Below, piece after piece: positions 43,454 to 51,721 of a DNA stretch of 60,032 nt. A program made the position numbers and the translations under genes. The stretch lies in assembly GCF_000732615.1 (NCBI RefSeq), contig NZ_JPGL01000064.1, forward strand, positions 1-60,032. Reading direction: 5' to 3'. Each line of letters begins with the position of its first letter. Position 1 is the stretch's first letter. This DNA is from Burkholderia paludis (GTDB taxonomy: Bacteria; Pseudomonadota; Gammaproteobacteria; Burkholderiales; Burkholderiaceae). The notes under the pieces are model-generated. The model had not been told where the DNA came from. It saw nothing but the letters and a program-made list of their open reading frames with translations, and ran no database searches.

Positions 43454-44247
43454 TGGGCATCGATACGAGCGCAACGCCCGCGGCTCGCCCGCTCGGCATC
43501 CTGGCCGCGCTGCCCGAGGAACTCGGCGACCTGATCGCCGCGATGCGCGCCGACGGCGCGATGAAGACGGTCACGCTCGGCCGCCGCGATTACCACGTCG
43601 GCACCGTGCACGGTGCGGCCTGCGTGGTCACGCTCGCGCGGGTCGGCAAGGTCGCGGCCGCCGCGACGGTCAGCGCGCTGATCCATGTGTTCGGCGTGGC
43701 GGGCGTCGTGTTCACCGGCGTCGCGGGCGGTGTGTCGCGCACGGTGCGGGTCGGCGACGTCGTCGTGGCCGACATGCTGCTCCAGCACGACCTCGATGCT
43801 TCGCCGCTGTTTCCGCGCTACGAGGTGCCGCTGCTCGGCATCACGCGTTTCGCGACCGACGCGGCGCTGACGGTGCGTCTGAGGGCCGCCTGCACGCAGT
43901 TCGTCGCGGAAGAGGGCGCGCAGTTCGCCGCGCGCTTCGGGCTGGCGGGCGCGACGCTGCACGCGGGGCTCATCATCAGCGGCGACCGCTTCGTGTCGAG
44001 CGAGCGCGAGGTCGTCGCGCTGCGCGACGCGCTGCCGGACGCGCTCGCGGTTGAAATGGAAGGCGCCGCGATCGCGCAGGTGTGCGCGGAACACGACGTG
44101 CCGTTCGCGCTCGTGCGCACGATTTCCGATACGGCCGACGATCACGCGACGCAATCGTTCTCGCATTTCCTGTCGGCGATCGCGAGCAGCTATTCGTCCG
44201 GCATTCTCCGGCGTTTCCTGATGCTGCACGCGACGACGGCGGCCTGA
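43450..44247 (+). CDS. mtnN: 5'-methylthioadenosine/S-adenosylhomocysteine nucleosidase
   Basis: 265 residues, purine nucleoside phosphorylase-like fold. GILAALPEELGDLIAAM with the catalytic Glu near residue 20, FTGVAGGVSRTVRVGDVVVA, GDRFVSS, AVEMEGAAIAQVC with the ribose-binding MEG, and RTISDTADD with the catalytic Asp. It hydrolyses MTA and SAH to adenine and thioribosyl products, in methionine recycling and autoinducer-2 precursor formation. Its first ATG overlaps the uvrD stop (ATGA); a second ATG follows at once, so the two genes are translationally coupled. Confidence 0.93.
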   Translation: MMGIDTSATPAARPLGILAALPEELGDLIAAMRADGAMKTVTLGRRDYHVGTVHGAACVVTLARVGKVAAAATVSALIHVFGVAGVVFTGVAGGVSRTVRVGDVVVADMLLQHDLDASPLFPRYEVPLLGITRFATDAALTVRLRAACTQFVAEEGAQFAARFGLAGATLHAGLIISGDRFVSSEREVVALRDALPDALAVEMEGAAIAQVCAEHDVPFALVRTISDTADDHATQSFSHFLSAIASSYSSGILRRFLMLHATTAA

Positions 44248-44268
44248 AGCCGCCGCCGTTTTCTCTTT
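44236..44268 (+). terminator. Intrinsic terminator overlapping the mtnN stop codon
   Basis: Stem ACGGCGGC/GCCGCCGT (8 bp) with the stop codon in its loop, followed by TTTTCTCTTT: a textbook rho-independent terminator. Confidence 0.85.
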
Positions 44269-44292
44269 CCGGGCCGATGCGCCCGTTCGGCC

Positions 44293-44316
44293 GGCCGCGG
44301 CGCGCACGCCGCGGCC
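44293..44316. terminator. Terminator hairpin between mtnN and the MFS gene
   Basis: A perfect 10-bp stem (44293-44302 with 44307-44316) and CGCA loop, 7 bases after the MFS stop on the minus strand. Confidence 0.65.
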
Positions 44317-44322
44317 GCCCCG

Positions 44323-45567
44323 TCACGCCGGCTTGCGCCGGCTGCGGCTGCCCTCGAGGTTCGGCAGGAACACCGTCAGCACGCCGATCAGCGGCAGGAA
44401 CGAACACACCTTGTAGACGAACGCGATGCTCGTCGCGTCGGCGAGCTGGCCGAGCACGGCCGCGCCGACCCCGCCGAGACCGAACGCGAAGCCGAAGAAC
44501 AGGCCCGCGACCATCCCGACCTTGCCGGGCATCAGTTCGGTCGCGTACACGAGGATCGCGGCGAACGCCGACGCCAGCACGACGCCGATGATCACGGTCA
44601 GCACGCTCGTCCAGAACAGGTTCGCGTATGGCAGCAGCAGCGTGAACGGCGCGACGCCGAGGATCGAGGCCCAGATCACGTACTTGCGGCCGATCCGGTC
44701 GCCGACGGGCCCGCCGATCAGCGTGCCGGCCGCCACGGCCGCGAGGAACACGAACAGGTGGATCTGCGCGGCCTGCACCGACAGGTGGAACTTGTCGATC
44801 AGGTAGAACGTGAAATAGCTGTTGATGCTTGCCAGATAGAAGTACTTCGAGAACACGAGCAGCACCAGCACGCCGATCGCGCCCATCACGCGGCCGCGCG
44901 ACAGCGTCGGGTGGCCGGCCGCCGCGGCCTTCTTCTTCATCGACGGATGCTTCTTGTACCAGTGGCCGATCTGCGTGAGCACGATCATCGCGACCAGCGC
45001 GGCCGCCGAGAACCACGCGATGCTGTGCTGGCCGTGCGGAATGATCACGAGTGCCGCGAGCAGCGGCCCGAGCGCGGAGCCCGCATTGCCGCCGACCTGG
45101 AACACCGACTGCGCGAGCCCGTGCTGGCCGCCCGACGCCATCCGCGCGACGCGCGACGATTCGGGATGGAACACCGACGAGCCGCAGCCGACGAGCGCCG
45201 CGGCCACCAGCAGTATCGGGAAACTGGGTGCGACCGACATCAGCAGCAGCCCCGCGAGCGTAAAGCCCATGCCGACCGGCAGCGAATACGGCTTCGGACG
45301 CTTGTCGGTATAAAGACCGATCAGCGGCTGCAGCAGCGACGCGGTGATCTGGTAGGTGAGCGTGATCAGGCCGATCTGCGCGAACGACAGCGCGAACTGG
45401 CTCTTGAGCATCGGGTAGATCGCGAGGATCAACGACTGGATCATGTCGTTGAGCATGTGCGAGAAACTGATTGCGCCGAGCACCGGATAGACGGTGCGCG
45501 CGACGGGCGGTGCGGACGGCTGGGCGGCGGCTGCGCCGGCGGTGCCGGTGTCGAGGCTGGTTTCCAT
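44323..45567 (-). CDS. MFS exporter, fosmidomycin-resistance (Fsr) type
   Basis: 414 residues with about 12 membrane segments. SFSHMLNDMIQSLILAIYPML near 34-54 and the loop GLYTDKRPKP are typical of the Fsr branch; GGPVGDRIGRKYVIWAS is the second MFS loop, and VGCGSSVFHPESSRVA is family-specific. Such proteins export fosmidomycin and similar small drugs in E. coli. I start at ATG 45567; the frame stays open upstream but without homology. An 8-bp inverted repeat lies about 100 bases upstream. Confidence 0.9.
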   Translation of the reverse strand: METSLDTGTAGAAAAQPSAPPVARTVYPVLGAISFSHMLNDMIQSLILAIYPMLKSQFALSFAQIGLITLTYQITASLLQPLIGLYTDKRPKPYSLPVGMGFTLAGLLLMSVAPSFPILLVAAALVGCGSSVFHPESSRVARMASGGQHGLAQSVFQVGGNAGSALGPLLAALVIIPHGQHSIAWFSAAALVAMIVLTQIGHWYKKHPSMKKKAAAAGHPTLSRGRVMGAIGVLVLLVFSKYFYLASINSYFTFYLIDKFHLSVQAAQIHLFVFLAAVAAGTLIGGPVGDRIGRKYVIWASILGVAPFTLLLPYANLFWTSVLTVIIGVVLASAFAAILVYATELMPGKVGMVAGLFFGFAFGLGGVGAAVLGQLADATSIAFVYKVCSFLPLIGVLTVFLPNLEGSRSRRKPA

Positions 45568-45973
45568 GTGAGAGCTGAACGAGTTGAGGTGGCGGGCGCG
45601 CTCTGCTGGGGATCGGCGCGTCTTGAATCGTTGTTGCGTCAAAGAAGTGTAATGTGGCGTATCGAGAATGTCCTGCCAAGTTTTGTCGTGAATCGGACAT
45701 TCCTCCGAGCGACCGGCCGGTGCCCGGTTTTTTGGCCGGGTATAACGCTGGCGGCGCGTTCGCACGGCGGCGAGCGGGGCGCCCGGGCCGGTGGGTGGTT
45801 TACCGGACTCAAGAAATGGCGGCGGCGGCCGTAGAACGACCCAATGACAACAGGCGCGCCGCGCCCGGCACCGGCTATCCGCCGTGCGGGCGCAGGACGT
45901 GCGGCATGGCCGGCCGTCGCGGGAATGCTGGAACCGACCTTTCCGGCTGCGTGATCAATACGGGGATATATCG
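45568..45973. other. Divergent intergenic region, MFS exporter / chemotaxis receptor
   Basis: No gene is supported in these 406 bases. They hold a perfect 8-bp inverted repeat (45666-45673 with 45695-45702) on the MFS side and a small hairpin CCCGG/CCGGG with a T-rich loop at 45723-45740. I could not place promoters for either gene. Confidence 0.6.
45666..45702. promoter_or_regulatory. Inverted repeat upstream of the MFS exporter (candidate operator)
   Basis: GAATGTCC (45666-45673) and GGACATTC (45695-45702) are perfect complements, 21 bases apart, about 100 bases before the exporter start. No regulator gene is adjacent. Confidence 0.4.
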
Positions 45974-47647
45974 ATGAAAGCAGCATCTCTGCATCCACAG
46001 CCCGGTGCGGCGGCCGCCGCACCCGACGTGGCCGCCGGTCGCGCCGTGCGACGACCGCGCGCGGCGCGCCGCGCACGCCGGCCGTGGACCGTCAAGGCGA
46101 CCTTGCGCGCCGCGTTCGCGATCCTGCTGGCGGGCACGCTGGCGATCGGCATGTTCTCGCTGTGGCAGATCAGCCGGCTGAACGGGTCGATCGCGTCGGT
46201 CTACGAGCAGGGCCACGTCGCGAGCCGCGCGGCGCAGGAGGTGCGGGCCGAGGTGCTGCACGCGAGCCGGGCCCAGAAGATGCTGCTGACCGCGACCACC
46301 GCGAAGGAGCGCGACGAACTGGGCGCCGAGGTCGGCGCGGGGCTCGCGTCGATCGGCCAGGCGCTCGGTACGCTGCAGCGCTACGCGGATCCGTCCGATG
46401 CCGACGATTCGGCGCGCTTGCGCGCCTTTTCGACGGCAGTGGGCGCGTGGAGCGCGCATCTGCGCGATTTCGTCGAGCTCGTGCGCGCGCAGCCGCTCGA
46501 CCTGTCGCAGATGAACTGGCAGGTCGGCACGCAGGACGTGTCGTTGCTGGTCGAGACCGGCAAGCTCGAGAAACTCGTCGCCGAGCTCGTGAAGACGCGC
46601 GGCGCGAAGTCGAAGGCGACGCTCGATGCGTCCGCCACCATCTTCTCGTCGTCGTTCGCGATGATCGCGGCGATGACGGCCGCGCTGATCGTGCTCGCGA
46701 TCGTGATCGCCGAGCGCGTCGTGCGCCGGCTCGCGTCGCAGCTCGGCGGCGAGCCCGCGCATGCGAAGGCGATTGCCGCCGACATCGCGCGCGGCGACCT
46801 GACGCGGCCGATCGTGCTCGGCAGGCACGACCGCGACAGCATGGTGCGCGCGCTGTCCGAGATGCAGACGGGGCTCGCGGCGACCGTCGGCGAGATCGCC
46901 GTCAGTGCCGAGGCGATCGCGGCCGCGTCCGGCGAGATTTCCACCGGCAACCTCGACCTGTCGAAACGCACCGAGCAGCAGGCCGTCGCGCTCGAGCGCA
47001 CCGCGGCCAGCATGGAGCAGCTCACGTCGACCGTACGGCAGAACGCCGAGAACGCGCGGCAGGCGAGCGCGCTCGCGGCCAATGCATCGGCCGTCGCGGA
47101 GACCGGCGGGGAGGTCGTCGGGCGCGTGGTCGCGACGATGAGCGAGATCGACGACAGCGCGAAAAACATTCGCGACATCATCGGCACGATCGAGGGGATC
47201 GCGTTCCAGACCAATATTCTGGCGTTGAACGCGGCGGTCGAAGCCGCGCGCGCCGGCGAGCAGGGGCGCGGTTTCTCGGTGGTCGCGGGCGAGGTCCGGC
47301 TGCTCGCGCAACGCGCGGCGACTGCGGCGAAGGAGATCCGCTCATTGATCGGCGCGTCGGTCGAGCGTGTCGCGAACGGCGCGGCGCTCGCGCACGACGC
47401 GGGCCGCACGATGGGCGACGTCGTGCGGGCCGTCAAGCGCGTGACCGACATCATCGGCGAGATTTCGGCCGCATCGGACGAGCAGAGCGCCGGGATCGAC
47501 GAGATCGGCCGAGCGGTCACGCAGATGGACGCCGGCACCCAGCAGAACGCGGCACTCGTCGAGCAGGCGGCAGCCGCGGCGAACGCGCTCGACGAGCAGG
47601 CGCAGGCGCTGAAATTGCTGGTCGGGCGCTTTCGCATCGCGGCCTGA
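45974..47647 (+). CDS. Methyl-accepting chemotaxis protein
   Basis: 557 residues. A basic N-terminal extension of about 40 residues (RRPRAARRARR) precedes membrane helix 1 (about 45-65). A helical periplasmic domain of about 150 residues, membrane helix 2 (about 215-238), a HAMP region and the cytoplasmic signalling domain follow. The hairpin tip IEGIAFQTNILALNAAVEAA and ARAGEQGRGFSVVAGEVR are fully conserved. It senses an unknown periplasmic ligand and controls CheA. The start ATG at 45974 is not preceded by a good ribosome-binding site. There is no CheB/CheR-binding pentapeptide at the C-terminus. Confidence 0.93.
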   Translation: MKAASLHPQPGAAAAAPDVAAGRAVRRPRAARRARRPWTVKATLRAAFAILLAGTLAIGMFSLWQISRLNGSIASVYEQGHVASRAAQEVRAEVLHASRAQKMLLTATTAKERDELGAEVGAGLASIGQALGTLQRYADPSDADDSARLRAFSTAVGAWSAHLRDFVELVRAQPLDLSQMNWQVGTQDVSLLVETGKLEKLVAELVKTRGAKSKATLDASATIFSSSFAMIAAMTAALIVLAIVIAERVVRRLASQLGGEPAHAKAIAADIARGDLTRPIVLGRHDRDSMVRALSEMQTGLAATVGEIAVSAEAIAAASGEISTGNLDLSKRTEQQAVALERTAASMEQLTSTVRQNAENARQASALAANASAVAETGGEVVGRVVATMSEIDDSAKNIRDIIGTIEGIAFQTNILALNAAVEAARAGEQGRGFSVVAGEVRLLAQRAATAAKEIRSLIGASVERVANGAALAHDAGRTMGDVVRAVKRVTDIIGEISAASDEQSAGIDEIGRAVTQMDAGTQQNAALVEQAAAAANALDEQAQALKLLVGRFRIAA

Positions 47648-47838
47648 GCGCCGCGCGGTCGCGGGCCGGCCAGCCGCGACGCGCGCATGCCGGCGCCGCC
47701 CGTGGTTCGATGACCGGACCGGCAGTCGCACGGCGCGCAATCCCCTACAATGCGCTACCACACGGCTGGGGGGGAGCGCCCGCGGCGCGTGCGCGCCGGT
47801 AGCGGGGCGGCGGCGCGCCGGGCGGGTCGTCGACAACA

Positions 47839-48386
47839 ATGACGGCGATGATTTACCTGAGCGGATACCTGTGCGTGCTCGTCGCGGCCGCGATCGGCCT
47901 GCGCACGCGCGTGACTGCCTGGCGGTGGCTTGCGGCGGGGATCGCGCCGGCTGCCGCATTCGCCGTACTGCGCGGCCGGACGGGTACCGACACGGCGAGT
48001 TACCAGGACATCGTGGCCGGCGTCTGGAGCGGCAACCTGAAGTTCGTGCCGCGCACGCACGAGCCCGGCTTCGTGTGGCTCGTGCGTGCGCTCGAATGGG
48101 TCGGGCACGATCCGCGCATTGCGACGGCGATCCTGTCGTTGCTGATCGTCATCGCGTTCGGGCGGACGGTCAAGGATGCGTCCGTGTTCGCCACGCTGGT
48201 CTTTCCGTTGTTCTTCTACGATATGGCGATGAGCGGGCTGTGCTACGGTCTCGCGTTCTGCGCGGCGAAGATCGCGTCGGATGCGTGATCGGCGCCATCG
48301 GTTTCGCGATGCGGTTGCGCAACATGCTCGGCGAATCGGGGCTCGGCCCGTCGCCGTTCCTGCCTTACCGGTTCTTCTGGCAGTGA
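47839..48386 (+). pseudogene. EpsG-like membrane protein remnant (deletion and frameshift)
   Basis: The first frame (47839-48288) gives 149 residues like the N-terminal part of EpsG/Wzy-type polysaccharide polymerases: GRTGTDTASYQDIVAG, EPGFVWLVRALEWVG, and FFYDMAMSGLCYGLAF where relatives have a conserved MNGLRYGLA. It stops soon after. A tail in another frame (48285-48386; RNMLGESGLGPSPFLPYRFF) continues. Family members are usually over 300 residues, so an internal segment seems to be missing as well. No other polysaccharide gene is adjacent. A real short protein remains possible. Confidence 0.5.
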
Positions 48387-48416
48387 CGCGGCCGGGGGAC
48401 GCCGGCCGCTCCGCGC

Positions 48417-49292
48417 TTACGACTTCTTCTGCTTGTCGGGATCGATGATGACCGTGCAGGTCGTGCCCGCCGACAGCACCACGTCGGCCGGCACCTCGTC
48501 GATCCGGATCCGCACCGGCACGCGCTGCGCGAGGCGCACCCAGTTGAAGGTCGGGTTCACGTCCGCGACGAGGTCGCGGCTTTGCGGGTTGTCGCGGTCG
48601 TAGATGCCGCGCGAGATGCTTTCGACGTGGCCCTTCATCACGCCGCCGCTCATCAGCCGCATTTCGGCCGGCGCGCCGATCTTCACGCGCGGCAGCTTGG
48701 TCTCCTCGAAGTAGCCGTAGACCCAGAACGAATGGCTGTCGACGATCGCGAGTTTCGCCTGGCCGGCCACCGCGTAGTTGCCCTTGAACGTCTGCAGGTT
48801 CGTGATGTAGCCGTCGACCGGCGCGACCACGCGCGTACGCTCGAGGTTGAGCTTCGCGGCGTCGAGCGCGGCGATCGCCTGCTGATACTGCGCATCGGCG
48901 CTCGACGCGCTGTGGGCCGCGTTCTCGCGGTTTTCCTTCGACACGACGAGCGCATCGAGGTCGGCGCGGCGAGCCGCGTCGTCGCGGCGCATCTGCAGCT
49001 CCGCGCGGCGGGCGGCGACGGCCGCCTGCGCCTGTTCGACCGCGATCTGGTAGTGCGACGGATCGATCTGCATGATCAGGTCGCCCTTTTTCACGAGCTG
49101 GTTGTCATGCACGGGCAGCTCGACGATCGCGCCCGATACGTCCGGCGCGACGTTGACGATCTCGGCGCGCACGCGCCCGTCGCGCGTCCACGGATCGTCC
49201 ATGTAATGCACCCACAGCGAGCGCCCGATCAGGATCGCGACGAGAAGGATGACGGCGGTCGCGACGAAGCCGAAGAGTTTTCTGAGAATCAT
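48417..49292 (-). CDS. HlyD/EmrA-family membrane fusion protein (AaeA-like)
   Basis: 291 residues. One N-terminal membrane helix (FGFVATAVILLVAILIGRSL), then biotinyl-lipoyl-like halves: APDVSGAIVELPVHDNQLVKKGDLIMQID and VVAPVDGYITNLQTFKGNYA, separated by a coiled-coil hairpin (QAQAAVAARRAELQMRRDDA). This periplasmic adaptor links the FUSC pump to the outer-membrane factor. It is the last gene of the leftward operon, 12 bases after the DUF1656 gene. Confidence 0.92.
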   Translation of the reverse strand: MILRKLFGFVATAVILLVAILIGRSLWVHYMDDPWTRDGRVRAEIVNVAPDVSGAIVELPVHDNQLVKKGDLIMQIDPSHYQIAVEQAQAAVAARRAELQMRRDDAARRADLDALVVSKENRENAAHSASSADAQYQQAIAALDAAKLNLERTRVVAPVDGYITNLQTFKGNYAVAGQAKLAIVDSHSFWVYGYFEETKLPRVKIGAPAEMRLMSGGVMKGHVESISRGIYDRDNPQSRDLVADVNPTFNWVRLAQRVPVRIRIDEVPADVVLSAGTTCTVIIDPDKQKKS

Positions 49293-49304
49293 GATGGTTC
49301 GGAA

Positions 49305-49508
49305 TCAACGGTAAACGGCGAGACTCAGTCCGCCGCACATGCAGACGAGGAGGCAGGCCCGGAACAGCGAAGGGTGCCAGACGAGGCGGTAGAGGCCCGT
49401 ATAGGCGAGCAGGCGGTCGACGGCCCAGGTCGCGAGCGCGCCCAGGACGAACATCAGCACCACCGTGGGCATGTAGGCATCGAGAATGGCGATTTCGCGC
49501 GGCATCAT
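49305..49508 (-). CDS. DUF1656 small membrane protein (AaeX-like)
   Basis: 67 residues, two predicted membrane helices (YMPTVVLMFVLGALATWAV and LFRACLLVCMCGGLSLAV), with the family opening PREIAILDAYMP. Small proteins of this family are found between FUSC pumps and HlyD adaptors, role unclear. ATG 49508 overlaps the FUSC stop by 4 bases. Confidence 0.88.
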   Translation of the reverse strand: MMPREIAILDAYMPTVVLMFVLGALATWAVDRLLAYTGLYRLVWHPSLFRACLLVCMCGGLSLAVYR

Positions 49509-51706
49509 GACGAGGCTCCAGGTTGTTGTCGTACCGGGCCGTCGCTGTCGAGCGCGGCGAGCGGCGATTCGGGGTCGAGCAGCGCCGTGCGCACGAAGTG
49601 CAGGTGGCTCAGGATGCGCTGCAGCCGGTGGCGTTCTTCGCGTGACGGCGTGAACGCGTCGAGCGTCTGCCGGGTCGAGTCGATCGCGTCGTTGACCGCG
49701 GCGAGCGTTGCATCGAAGCGTTCGCTGTCCGGCCGGGTGAACAGCGAGGACAGCGCGGTGCGCATCGTCTCGATCGCGCGCCGCCACGGCATCGTCGGCG
49801 CATAGCGCGGGTCGGGCGGCAGCGTCGCCAGCTCGTGGCGCAGGTCGATCGCCGCGTTGCCGGCCTCGAGCACCGCGAACATCCAGCGCAACGCGTCGCG
49901 CTGCACGTCGGGCTGGTCGGCCGACAGCGTGTGCGCCTGGTACATCAGGTCGCGCGCGCCGCTCTCGAAGCGCGTGCGCAATCCGGCGAGCCGCGCGTGG
50001 CAGGCCGCGACGGCCTGGTGGCGCAGGTCGGCGAACAGCCGCTTCTTGAGCCACGGCGCCGTCGGCGGGAACAGCACCGCGAACGCGATCGCCGATACCA
50101 GCATCGACAGCAGGAGCGCGAGGGCGTCGTTCATGAAGCTCATGGGGTCGTAGTGCGTGATGCTGTCGGGGCCGGCGAGGAAGCAGAAGAAGATCAGGTA
50201 GCCCGCCCCGTATCCCGCGAGCTTCGGCTTCAGCGTCATGTAGATGCCGATCGCGAGCAGCGGCGCGAGCGCCGCACACAGCAGCAGGAAGCCGTCGATC
50301 CGCGGGTAGATGCCGAACGTCAGCAGGAAGCCGGTGCAAACGGCCAGCGCCGTGCCCATTCCCATCTGGGCGGCCATCGCGGTCGGGCGCGGCGCCGACG
50401 ACGCGAGCGCGCAGGTCGCCGCGGCGTTCAGCACCAGCATCACGCCGCTCGGCCAAGCGGTCTCGATCCAGAACCAGCCGAGCACGAGAATCACCGCCGC
50501 GGTGCGGATTCCCGCGATCGTGGCGGCCGTTGCGTTGGTGCGCGGCTCGTAGCGTTCGATCCAGCGTTCGCGCTCGTGCGTTGCGGTCGCGAGCGACGCA
50601 TAGGTCGCCGCGTATTCCTGCAGGTCGGTGATGAAGCGGTACAACAGTTCGGCGGCCGTGTCGAAGTCGAGCAGCGGGAAGTCCGGCTGCGTTTCGCATT
50701 CGGCGCGCGTCGCGCGGATCCGGCGCGGCAGGGCGTCGCGCCACGCGAGCAATTGCTCGGCGGAGTGCGCGGCGTCGATCGACGTGCGCACGGGCTCGCC
50801 GTTGCGGGTGAGCAGCGGCGCGATCTCGCGGAAATACGGTTCGATCGCATCGATCGCGGCTTGCGCGCCGGCCGCGTGCAGCCGGTTCATCAACTGGTGC
50901 AGCGCGTGAAAGCGGCTCGACGCGCTCATGAACTCGCTGTTCAGCCGCGCGAGGCGGCCGCTGCGCATGCGCGTGTCCGGGTGCTCGAACACGGCCATGC
51001 TGCGCGCGGCCTCGAAGCCGACCACGTCGGCGACGAAGCGCGTGTGGATGGTCTCGATGTGCGCGCGATCGAGCTGGCCCGACAGCGCCGACGCGACATA
51101 GTCGACGAAGCTGCCGAAGCGCTTGCGCACCGTCGTGCGCATCTGCTCGCCCGTGTACTGCGGAAACACGAGCGCGCTGACGACGCCCGCCGACACGATC
51201 CCGATGATGACCTCGGACACGCGCGTCATGGCGCTCATGAATGCGCCGTCCGGATGCTGCGACGCGGGCAGGCCGATCAGCGCGGTCGTATAGCCGGCGA
51301 GCAGGAAGCCGTAGCTGCGGAAGCTGCGGTTGCGTGCGGCGCCGGCGGTGCACAGGGCGATCCACAGCGCGATGGCCAGCAGAAACAGCTGCGGCTGCTG
51401 CGGGAACAGCCCGATGAACGTGAGCGTCGCGATGAGCCCGAAGATCGTGCCGGCGACGCGGTAGAAGCTTTTCGCGAGCACGGCGCCGCTTTGCGGCTGC
51501 ATCACGATGAACACCGTGGTCATCGCGGTCTTCGGCGCCGGCAGGTCGAGCCGCATCGACACGCCGAGTGCGATGAAGGCCGCGAGCAGCGCCTTGAACA
51601 GGTAGAGCCACGCGGCGCCGTCGGTGCGGGCCCAGTCGCCGAAGGCGGCGTACCAGGCCGCGAACGGGCCGCCGGCGTAAGTGGAAGCGGGAGAGGAGGC
51701 TGACAT
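49505..51706 (-). CDS. FUSC-family efflux transporter (AaeB-like)
   Basis: 733 residues. Two blocks of about five to six membrane segments (roughly 30-180 and 395-530) separated and followed by large cytoplasmic helical domains, the FUSC layout. Recognisable stretches: LDLPAPKTAMTTVFIVMQPQSGAVLAKSFYR near 54-84 and FFCFLAGPDSITHYDP near 515. AaeB-type pumps export aromatic carboxylic acids such as p-hydroxybenzoate and relieve metabolic overload; here the substrate is unproven. It starts 15 bases after the outer-membrane gene. Confidence 0.92.
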   Translation of the reverse strand: MSASSPASTYAGGPFAAWYAAFGDWARTDGAAWLYLFKALLAAFIALGVSMRLDLPAPKTAMTTVFIVMQPQSGAVLAKSFYRVAGTIFGLIATLTFIGLFPQQPQLFLLAIALWIALCTAGAARNRSFRSYGFLLAGYTTALIGLPASQHPDGAFMSAMTRVSEVIIGIVSAGVVSALVFPQYTGEQMRTTVRKRFGSFVDYVASALSGQLDRAHIETIHTRFVADVVGFEAARSMAVFEHPDTRMRSGRLARLNSEFMSASSRFHALHQLMNRLHAAGAQAAIDAIEPYFREIAPLLTRNGEPVRTSIDAAHSAEQLLAWRDALPRRIRATRAECETQPDFPLLDFDTAAELLYRFITDLQEYAATYASLATATHERERWIERYEPRTNATAATIAGIRTAAVILVLGWFWIETAWPSGVMLVLNAAATCALASSAPRPTAMAAQMGMGTALAVCTGFLLTFGIYPRIDGFLLLCAALAPLLAIGIYMTLKPKLAGYGAGYLIFFCFLAGPDSITHYDPMSFMNDALALLLSMLVSAIAFAVLFPPTAPWLKKRLFADLRHQAVAACHARLAGLRTRFESGARDLMYQAHTLSADQPDVQRDALRWMFAVLEAGNAAIDLRHELATLPPDPRYAPTMPWRRAIETMRTALSSLFTRPDSERFDATLAAVNDAIDSTRQTLDAFTPSREERHRLQRILSHLHFVRTALLDPESPLAALDSDGPVRQQPGASS

Positions 51707-51721
51707 GGCGGTCGCTCCGCG

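Noticed and set aside
45806..45835. Possible flagellar sigma-28 promoter (TCAAG...GCCGTAGA) before the chemotaxis receptor
   Set aside because: The two boxes are 3 bases too close compared with the known spacing and the -10 is imperfect.
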